From IMG/VR virus record IMGVR_UViG_3300046167_000168, positions 1 through 45,475 of that record: a DNA stretch of 45,475 nt; one strand, given 5' to 3'. Below, one piece after another: positions 38,446 through 45,475 of this stretch (its first letter is position 1; the number at the start of each line of letters is the position of its first letter). The notes under the pieces were generated by a model, which did no database searches, was not told where the DNA came from, and saw only the letters and a list, made by a program, of their open reading frames with translations. The translations under genes and the position numbers were made by a program. This DNA comes from a virus.

Positions 38446-38592
38446 ATGAAAGTCAAAGCTCCCGAAGGCTATCATTGGATGAAAAAGGGCAAAGAACATA
38501 AGCTCATGAAAGATCCTAAAGATGGCTACAAACCCCACAAAGGTGCTTCAAAGGAAGCTAACTTTGAAATTCAAAAGGTTCATAAAAAATAA
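38446..38592 (+). CDS. 48-residue basic protein
   Basis: MKVKAPEGYHWMKKGKEHKL onward, ending FEIQKVHKK. It lies one base after the previous stop and its TAA overlaps the adaptor ATG (TAATG). The start MKVKAPEGYHWM with a later HK-rich segment is typical of very short conserved phage proteins preceding the adaptor gene. Possibly a head-decoration or connector peptide. Confidence 0.62.
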   Translation: MKVKAPEGYHWMKKGKEHKLMKDPKDGYKPHKGASKEANFEIQKVHKK

Positions 38593-39362
38593 TGGCTGCT
38601 ACTTATCTTGAAATTACAAACGAGTTGTTGCGAGAGTTAAATGAAGTAGCTCTTTCATCTTCAACGTTTGCTGGGGCTATTGGGGTTCAGCAACATATCA
38701 AAGACTGTGTAAACAGAGCATACCTTGATATTGTTAATGAAGAACCTCAGTGGCCTTTTCTTGCTGTAGATACAAGCGGTTCTACAGATCCTTTTTATGG
38801 TAATACTTATGTAGAAACTGTAGCAGGTACTCGCTGGTATTTGTTAAAGCCTACATCGTCTAGTCTAACAACTGACTATGGATATATTGATTGGGATAAT
38901 TTTTACTTAACAACGATTGGTGTAGATGGAGAGTCTGCGCCTTATGTTAGTAAAAACCTTAAGTTTACGACTACAGAAGAATGGAAAGACTTTGTACGCA
39001 CAGCAGAAAATCAAGATGATGCAGATACTCAGAATCATGGTGAGCCAAGCAAAGTTATTATTAGCCCAGACAATCGTAAGTTTGGTCTAAGCTCTATTCC
39101 AGATAAAGTTTATCGTGTTTATTTCTTTGCATATAACTTGCCAACAGAACTAAGCGCACACGGGGATGAAATTGTATTCCCAAATATTTACAAGCCTGTA
39201 TTGCTTGCTAGAGCTAGATACTATATTCATCAGTTTAAAGAAAGCTCGCAAGCTGCAGCATTTGCACTAGAAGACTATAAGCGTGGCTTAAAGCTTATGA
39301 AAGGAAATCTCATGAGTTCTACGCCTGACTATATGAAAACTGACCGTGTGAGGTTTGTATAA
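38592..39362 (+). CDS. Head-tail adaptor (gp4/tail tubular A-like)
   Basis: 256 residues. The helical start (YLEITNELLRELNEVAL) and the block HIKDCVNRAYLDIVNEEPQW are typical of the adaptor that docks under the portal in short-tailed phages; the C-terminal helices (ARARYYIHQFKESSQAAAFA) complete it. It closes the filled head and anchors the tail. It starts at a TAATG overlap and ends directly before the next gene. No lysozyme-like domain is present, unlike P22 gp4. Position strongly supports the call; sequence alone is moderate. Confidence 0.8.
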   Translation: MAATYLEITNELLRELNEVALSSSTFAGAIGVQQHIKDCVNRAYLDIVNEEPQWPFLAVDTSGSTDPFYGNTYVETVAGTRWYLLKPTSSSLTTDYGYIDWDNFYLTTIGVDGESAPYVSKNLKFTTTEEWKDFVRTAENQDDADTQNHGEPSKVIISPDNRKFGLSSIPDKVYRVYFFAYNLPTELSAHGDEIVFPNIYKPVLLARARYYIHQFKESSQAAAFALEDYKRGLKLMKGNLMSSTPDYMKTDRVRFV

Positions 39363-40961
39363 ATGTCTCAGCCCTTTGGCGTTTCATGTAGAGGTGGTTT
39401 AAACACTAACCTCAATCAGCTTGAAATGCTTCGACAGCCCGGACTTGCTACACGCCTTAGAAACTTTGAGGTAGATCCTGATGGTGGCTATCGACGTATT
39501 AATGGCTTTACGCAATATGGTGATACACGTCCCAATAGTGATAATGACATTCTTGGGATTTTTGTGTATGGCGATGGTGTGGTTGTCTGCTCAGGTACTG
39601 ATATACATTTTAGTCTTGATGGCTCTACATGGCTACAAATTAATAAAAGCAGTGTGGCTAATACTGGTGATAACCATACCGCTTTTACGGGTCGCAGTGC
39701 CTTAACACGTACAGGCCAAGGTCAGTGCTCGTTTGCACTCTTTGAAGGTGCAACATTTGATTATGGCGAGTTAATCATTGCAGACGGCGCTAACAAGCTT
39801 TACTCATTCCGCATGGAAGGTACTGGCGCACTAACAACTCGTACATTTTTTGCGTTTGAAATTACAGTAGATGGTACTAACGGCGTTAAGTACATAGCCA
39901 ATCACGACCACCATCTTATTGCAGCAGGCGTAGAAAATAATTTAAATACGGTTTACTACAGTGTCTACAACGATCCCGATAACTTTACGGGTACTGGTGC
40001 TGGCTCAGTAGTCATATCAGATCAAATCCAAGGCATTCGTGGATTTCGTACTGATTTGATTGTATTTGCTAAGAATAGCATTCACAAGCTTATAAACATT
40101 AACGATGCTCAAAACATTCGCATAGATCCTATTACAGAAAACGTAGGATGCTTATCGGGCTATAGCATTCAAGAAATTGGTGGTGACCTTTTGTTCTTGA
40201 GTCCTGATGGTATTCGTACTATTGCTGGTACAGCCCGTATTGGTGACGTTGAGTTGAGTTCTGTGTCTCGACAAATTCAAAGTATTGTTGGAGACATAGC
40301 AAATTTAATCAATACTTTTAGAATTGATAGTTGTGTACTACGATCTAAGTCTCAGTATCGTTTATTTTATACAGACATTACATCAGGTGCACTTGTTTCT
40401 AAAGGAATTATAGGTACGTTTACACCTAATGGTTTTGAATGGTCTGAAACACTAGGCATTCAGGCTATGGGACTAACAACGGGATTTGACAGTAATGGAG
40501 TTGAAAAAGCTTTTCATGGTGATAAAGACGGATATGTTTATAATCATGATACAGGCGATGCTTTTAACTCTGCTGGTATATCTTCAAGCATAGAAGCTAT
40601 TTATCAAACACCTAACTTTGACTTTGGTGATATTGGTACACGTAAAACAGTTAAGTATGCACGATTGTCTCTTAGCCCAGAAGGTGAGATTCAGCCAACT
40701 CTTCGTATGCGATTTGATTATGAAGATACAGATATTCCACAGCCTCCAGATTATGTTTTAAATTCTGTTCCTCTTCCAGCTATTTTTGGAAGTGCTGTTT
40801 TTAACGCAGCAACTTTTGGTGCAAGCAATGATCCAATGGTTCGACAGCCTGTAGAAGGGAGTGGAAACACAGTAAGTTTTAGAGTTAGTAGTTCAGACAC
40901 TAACGCACCATACGCAGTTAATGGTCTTTATATAGACTATATGCCATCAGGTAGGAGATAA
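39363..40961 (+). CDS. Tail hub/nozzle protein (P22 gp10 or T7 gp12-like)
   Basis: 532 residues, beginning immediately after the adaptor stop. Beta-rich throughout with repeated blades (YGDGVVVCSGTDIHFSLDG; LIIADGANKLYSFRMEGT; LLFLSPDGIRTIAG), a likely beta-propeller as in tail nozzles. The N-terminus (FGVSCRGGLNTNLNQLEML) is the typical opening of this family in marine phages. It forms the tip of the short tail through which DNA exits. The fibre gene follows within three bases. Confidence 0.82.
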   Translation: MSQPFGVSCRGGLNTNLNQLEMLRQPGLATRLRNFEVDPDGGYRRINGFTQYGDTRPNSDNDILGIFVYGDGVVVCSGTDIHFSLDGSTWLQINKSSVANTGDNHTAFTGRSALTRTGQGQCSFALFEGATFDYGELIIADGANKLYSFRMEGTGALTTRTFFAFEITVDGTNGVKYIANHDHHLIAAGVENNLNTVYYSVYNDPDNFTGTGAGSVVISDQIQGIRGFRTDLIVFAKNSIHKLININDAQNIRIDPITENVGCLSGYSIQEIGGDLLFLSPDGIRTIAGTARIGDVELSSVSRQIQSIVGDIANLINTFRIDSCVLRSKSQYRLFYTDITSGALVSKGIIGTFTPNGFEWSETLGIQAMGLTTGFDSNGVEKAFHGDKDGYVYNHDTGDAFNSAGISSSIEAIYQTPNFDFGDIGTRKTVKYARLSLSPEGEIQPTLRMRFDYEDTDIPQPPDYVLNSVPLPAIFGSAVFNAATFGASNDPMVRQPVEGSGNTVSFRVSSSDTNAPYAVNGLYIDYMPSGRR

Positions 40962-40963
40962 AC

Positions 40964-42481
40964 ATGGCTCAGAATTACACTCGACAAAGCACGTTTAGTG
41001 ATGGCGATACGATTACATCTTCATTGTTTAATGACGAATACAATCAACTCGTAAATGCTTTTACATATTCAAGTACTTCAGCTTCTACTACAGGTCACCG
41101 ACACGACGGTACTGCTGGTCAAGGTGGAAACATTTTTAAGATTGGTGATTTAGACTTTTTAAATAAAATTGAAGTAGATAGCACTAATAATCGTTTAGGT
41201 TTTTATGTAGAGGTTTCTAGTGCAGCAGTTGAACAAATTCGAATTCAAGACGGCTCTGTTGTTCCTGTTACTACTAATGATATTGATCTGGGTACTTCTT
41301 CCCTCCAGTTTAAAGATCTTTATATTGATGGGACTGCCAATGTTGATAGTCTTACACTAACCTCTGGCTCAACAGTCACAACTATTCTTGATGAAGATGA
41401 CTTGTCTTCAGATAGTGCTACAGCACTTGTAACTCAGCAGTCCGTAAAAGCTTACGTTGATGCTCAGGTAACTGCTCAGGACTTTGATTTCCAAGCAGAC
41501 TCTGGTGGTGCGTTAAGCATTGATTTAGATTCTGAGACTATGACGTTTACTGGCGGTACTGGTATTACTACTACTGGTCTAGCTAATGATGTTACCTTTG
41601 CTATTGATAGCACTGTAACAACGCTTACTGGTACTCAGACACTTACCAATAAGACTCTTACGTCTCCTGATGTAAATACGCCTGACATTGATGGTGGTAC
41701 TATTGATGGGACTGTTATTGGTGGCTCTACTGCAGCAGCTGGATCATTTACTACTGTTTCTGCTACAAGCAACATCACTGTAGGCGGTACTGTAGACGGA
41801 CGTGATGTCGCTACTGATGGCTCTAAGCTGGACGGTATTGAAGCCTCAGCAGACGTAACAGACACAGCTAACGTCACAGCCGCTGGCGCGTTAATGGACT
41901 CAGAGTTGACGAGCGAAGCCTCAGTCAAAGCTCTGAACCAAGGCGTAGCTACTACTGATAGCCCAACCTTTGCCGCTGTTACTGTTAACGGTAACGTAGA
42001 GTTTGATGGTCTTTCTGGCACAGGCGCTGTTACAGTCACAGACATCCTTGACCAAGACGATATGTCAGGTAACAGTGCTACGGCATTGGCTACTCAGCAG
42101 TCGATCAAGGCGTATGTAGATACTACTGTAGCGGCAACTAACGAACTCGTAGAAGACACTACGCCACAGCTAGGTGGTGATCTTGCGTCTAATGGTAATG
42201 ACATTCTGTTTGCCGACAACGACAAAGCTATCTTTGGTGCTGGCTCTGACCTACAGATTTATCATTCAGGCAGTCATTCTGTAATCGAAGACAGCGGAAC
42301 AGGCAATTTATTTATTAAGGGTACAAACCTAAGTCTCCGTGATGCCGATGGTAATGACTACATTACTATGGTTGATGGCGGATCTGGCGGTACTGTTTCG
42401 CTATTGCATCTGGGTCTACAAAGCTCGCCACAACCTCCACAGGCATTGACGTTACTGGCAGTGTTACTGCTGATGGTTTGA
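40964..42481 (+). CDS. Tail fibre, N-terminal portion (frame break near 42406)
   Basis: As read, 505 residues. AGGAG lies about seven bases before the ATG. The N-terminal ~80 residues (FSDGDTITSSLFNDEYNQLV) form the virion-attachment domain. The repetitive beta region follows, with paired modules ILDEDDLSSDSATALVTQQS and ILDQDDMSGNSATALATQQS. The last ~27 residues (LLHLGLQSSPQPPQALTLL) do not fit; a one-base shift near 42406 restores LATTSTGIDVTGSVTADG and an open frame to the window end. The gene therefore continues in the next entry. It binds host surface receptors. Confidence 0.85.
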   Translation: MAQNYTRQSTFSDGDTITSSLFNDEYNQLVNAFTYSSTSASTTGHRHDGTAGQGGNIFKIGDLDFLNKIEVDSTNNRLGFYVEVSSAAVEQIRIQDGSVVPVTTNDIDLGTSSLQFKDLYIDGTANVDSLTLTSGSTVTTILDEDDLSSDSATALVTQQSVKAYVDAQVTAQDFDFQADSGGALSIDLDSETMTFTGGTGITTTGLANDVTFAIDSTVTTLTGTQTLTNKTLTSPDVNTPDIDGGTIDGTVIGGSTAAAGSFTTVSATSNITVGGTVDGRDVATDGSKLDGIEASADVTDTANVTAAGALMDSELTSEASVKALNQGVATTDSPTFAAVTVNGNVEFDGLSGTGAVTVTDILDQDDMSGNSATALATQQSIKAYVDTTVAATNELVEDTTPQLGGDLASNGNDILFADNDKAIFGAGSDLQIYHSGSHSVIEDSGTGNLFIKGTNLSLRDADGNDYITMVDGGSGGTVSLLHLGLQSSPQPPQALTLLAVLLLMV

Positions 42482-45475
42482 CTGTTGCTAATACTGCGGT
42501 CATTGCAGGTGATTTTGACGGAGGCACTGCGGCTACTTACATAAGACTGCAAGATGACACAGATAACTTTTTGTTTGGCTCAAACAACTCATTAGGCAAC
42601 TTCTTAATTAAAAATGAGACAGCAGATGCTTTAAGGCTGTCAGTTGCTAATACAGGCGACATTAGCTTCTACGAAGACACTGGCACGACTGCGAAGTTCT
42701 TCTGGGATGCTTCTGAGGAACGGTTGGGTATCGGCACTAGCAGTCCAGCAACAAAATTAGAAGTTACAGGTACAGGAGATGCTGAAACAGGAGTAACTAC
42801 AACACACACACGCTCAGGCGTTGGTTACACACTAATACTAGATAATCTTACTAATGCCGCTAATAATGGATCAGGCGTTAAATGGAGAAGTGGTGGTTTT
42901 GATACTGGCGCAATTATAACTCGTTCAGATTCTACAGCCGCCTCAAATGACGCACCAGCTTTCATGACATTCCACACGTCAGACGATGGAACTGAAAATC
43001 TAGCAGAACGCATGCGCATCGCCTCTGGCGGGAATGTTGGTATCGGCACCAGCAGTCCAACAGTCGGCAAATTGCAGGTCAATGATGGAAGTGGTGCTAT
43101 TTTTGCTATTACACGCACAAGCGGAGCTACATCAGGCAATTTAGGTGTAATACGTTTTGGCAACACAGACATTGACAGCAATCTTGCAAACATTACTGCT
43201 ATACAAGATGGTGCAACCAATAGCTCTGCTTTAACCTTCGAAACTCAGCCTACTGGTGGCGGTACGACAGAACGCTTCCGCATAGCCTCAGACGGCTCTC
43301 TATCCACTCCAACCGCAGGAACCTCTAACGTCCGATTCGGTGTCAACGCAGGTAACAGCATTGCAAGCGGTGGTAATTATAATACTCTCTTGGGTGATAA
43401 TGCGGGTACTGCAATTACTACTGGTGATGAAAATATTGCTATAGGGTATAACTCATTGCTTACTGAAGACACAGGCAAGTTCAGCATTGCTATTGGTGTA
43501 GGAGCTTTACAGACACAAAATAATAACGGCAACAACTACAACACAGCTGTTGGGCATGAAGCAGGTAAATTAGTAACCACAGGCACACTCAACACTCTTA
43601 TAGGCGGTCTTGCGGGTGATGCTCTCACGACAGGCGATAGCAACGTCGTATTAGGTTACAACGCACTTTCAGCCGATACGAAAGGCGCTAGGTCAATCGC
43701 TATCGGGCGGGATGCTCTCAAAGTACAAAACTTTACTACGGGTACTAACACGTACAACGTGGCTGTAGGCGACAGAGCAGGTCAGGCAGTATCCACAGGC
43801 ATCCAAAACACCCTTATCGGTGGCCTTGCTGGTGATGCTTACAATACCGCAACCGCAAACGTAGCTGTCGGTTACTTAGCTCTAAGCACTGACACCAAAG
43901 GAGAGCAGTCTGTTGCTGTTGGATGGGCGGCACTACAAAACCAAAATCAAAGCAGTTCAGCCAATGCTTATAACACAGCAGTAGGTTCTCAGGCAGGTAG
44001 GCAGGTAACCACAGGCATTGAAAACACGTTTATTGGAGGTCTTGCAGGTGATGCACTGACTGATGCTGATCGCAACACAGCCGTAGGTTATGGGGCTTTA
44101 AGCTCTGAAATATTAGGTCAGTACAGTACAGCTATTGGTTGGAACGCTTTAGGCGCACAATCAAACAGCAGTGCGGCAAATGCTCTTAATACAGCAGTAG
44201 GATATAACGCAGGTGGTTCAGTAACCACAGGCATAAAAAATACATTCTTGGGCGGTCTTACCGGTGACGCTACAACCACGGGTTTTGAGAATGTAGCGAT
44301 AGGTTACGACGCTTTAGGCACTAATATAGTCGGCTCGCATTCTGTAGCTATCGGCCCGTCTGCTTTAAGAACTCAAAACTACGGTAGCGCTACCAACGCA
44401 TACAATACTGCCGTTGGTTCTTTTGCTGGCTATGCAGTAACCACAGGCCTAGCAAATACTCTTATAGGTGGAGGTTCAGGGGATGCCCTTACTGATGCTG
44501 ACTACAATACAGCTATTGGTTACGAATCTTTAAGCGCAGATACATTAGGTAGCCGCTCAACTGCATTAGGATATTTTGCTCTTAGAAATCAAAACTTTAC
44601 TTCTGCTACTGATAGTTACAACACAGCCCTTGGTTTTGCCGCAGGTGAAGCTATAACCACAGGCACAAACAACACTCTTATTGGTGGTTTGGCTGGTGAT
44701 GCTATAACCACAGGAGCTGTAAACGTAGCCGTAGGAACAGGCGCATTAGGAGCTTTAACAACTGCGTCTTACAACACTGGTATTGGTTATGCCGCTTTAA
44801 GTACAAACATAACAGGAGCGCAAAACACCGCAGTCGGCTACTCTGCTTTAACTGCGGCAACAGGAGCGGATAATACAGCAGTAGGTTCGCAAGCATTAGC
44901 AAGCGTTACGGATGGAACTTTTAATACGGCAGTGGGAAGATCAGCAGGTCAAGCATTAACCACAGGCGTTCAAAACACTCTTATCGGTGGTTCGGCAGGT
45001 GATTCTCTAACTACTGGTGGTGAAAACGTAGCTATTGGAATGTTAGCTCTTACTGCTGAAGATACTGGTAGAAAAAATGTTGCTATTGGTACGCAAGCTT
45101 TACTTACTCAAAATGCTGATACAGATAACTACAATACCGCAGTAGGTTACTTTGCAGGTAAATCAGTAACCACAGGCGTTCAAAATACCCTTATCGGTGG
45201 TTCGGCAGGTGATGCTCTTACAGATTCTGATTATAATGTGGCTGTTGGTTATAACGCGTTAACTTCAGATACTTTAGGTAGTTATTCTACTGCTATAGGT
45301 AGAAACGCTTTATATAGCCAAAACTTTACCTCTGCTACGGCATCTCATAATACTGCGCTTGGATATGCCGCAGGTGAGGGAATAACCACAGGCACAAGAG
45401 ATACAATCATCGGTAGTGGAGCAGGTGATGCTCTTACTACTGGAAGTTTTAACACAGCAGTTGGTTATACTTCAT
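42411..45475 (+). CDS. Tail fibre, distal adhesin-like repeat portion (partial, out of frame)
   Basis: A frame one base back from the N-terminal part is open from about 42411 to the end of the window, over 1000 residues without a stop, and no start codon of its own is needed if it is one gene. It begins with chain-extending modules (RLGIGTSSPATKLEVTG; NVGIGTSSPTVGKLQV) and then nine copies of a YadA/Hep-Hag-like beta-roll unit (NTAVGYxAL, SIAIGxxAL, TTGxxNTLIGG). These are trimeric adhesin folds in bacteria; here they would form a long receptor-binding stalk. The C-terminal tip or chaperone lies outside. Confidence 0.78.
43573..45475 (+). repeat. 216-bp (72-residue) adhesin-type repeats
   Basis: The anchor TTG-x-x-NTLIGG recurs with its preceding V or I codon at 43573, 43789, 44005, 44221, 44437, 44653, 44956, 45166 and 45382. 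The first five steps and the last are exactly 216 bases; one is 303 and one 210. Within each unit, shorter x-A-[VI]-G-x-x-A-L turns about 14-15 residues apart give the beta-roll period. Confidence 0.85.

Noticed and set aside
1-45475. Circular genome joined at the window ends
   Set aside because: Both ends are rightward late genes, but joining them puts the fibre frame into a stop at once (TTG then TAA) and the first partial gene in another frame, so the ends are not proven adjacent.
1-45475. CRISPR arrays, insertion sequences, toxin-antitoxin pairs or anti-phage systems
   Set aside because: No regularly spaced repeat-spacer pattern, transposase motif or recognisable defence gene was seen.

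Overview
The window looks like most of the genome of a lytic, short-tailed (podovirus-type) bacteriophage, probably marine. The evidence is the head-morphogenesis order (small and large terminase, a ~720-residue portal of P22-like size, scaffold, major capsid, adaptor, tail hub, repetitive fibre), the lack of any sheath or tape-measure gene, and a T7-flavoured replication set. The replication set comprises a family A DNA polymerase, a gp4-like primase-helicase, a gp2.5-like SSB, an endonuclease I-like resolvase and a DUF3310 protein, with no phage RNA polymerase, integrase or repressor. A class II (cobalamin) ribonucleotide reductase and many small proteins typical of uncultured marine phages support a marine origin. 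The host cannot be read from the sequence; one small protein resembles a family I associate with alphaproteobacteria (DUF6356).

Layout. 1-15920 (+): C-terminal tail of an unknown gene, a secreted protein, a spanin/holin-like lysis cluster, four virion or ejection proteins (including a 1552-residue protein made largely of 11-residue repeats and a 1449-residue internal-virion-like protein), T4-type lysozyme, and small basic or membrane proteins. 15907-29392 (-): the replication and nucleotide-metabolism operon, followed upstream by a tightly overlapping train of small early proteins, several under 60 residues. 29393-30407: a ~1 kb gene-free divergent region with an AT-rich stretch, seven clustered CTTTGRAG repeats, several hairpins and a near-consensus promoter; it is the best candidate for the origin and the early/late transcription switch. 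30408-45475 (+): packaging, head and tail genes ending in an adhesin-like tail fibre that runs off the window. Ends 1 and 45475 both lie in rightward late genes, so the window could be an arbitrarily opened circular map, but the sequence alone does not prove this.

How it works together. Leftward transcription from the 29.4-30.4 kb region would express small host-takeover proteins first, then SSB, helicase, polymerase, nucleases and RNR to recycle host DNA and make dNTPs. Rightward transcription, including a promoter that places its start at the terminase ATG, makes packaging and virion genes and, if the genome is circular, continues through the ejection proteins and lysis genes to a tail-to-tail collision at 15907-15920.

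Most notable: (i) the RNR is split in two exactly after its predicted thiyl-radical cysteine, with the missing conserved loop still present in the DNA but out of frame; (ii) a 69-unit unbroken hendecad repeat containing a 220-residue internal duplication; (iii) the iterated CTTTGRAG intergenic region; (iv) identical DGDEI C-termini on helicase and SSB; (v) several overlooked microproteins. The RecB-like exonuclease and the tail fibre also carry frame breaks, so sequencing or assembly indels must be excluded before any of these splits is treated as biology.
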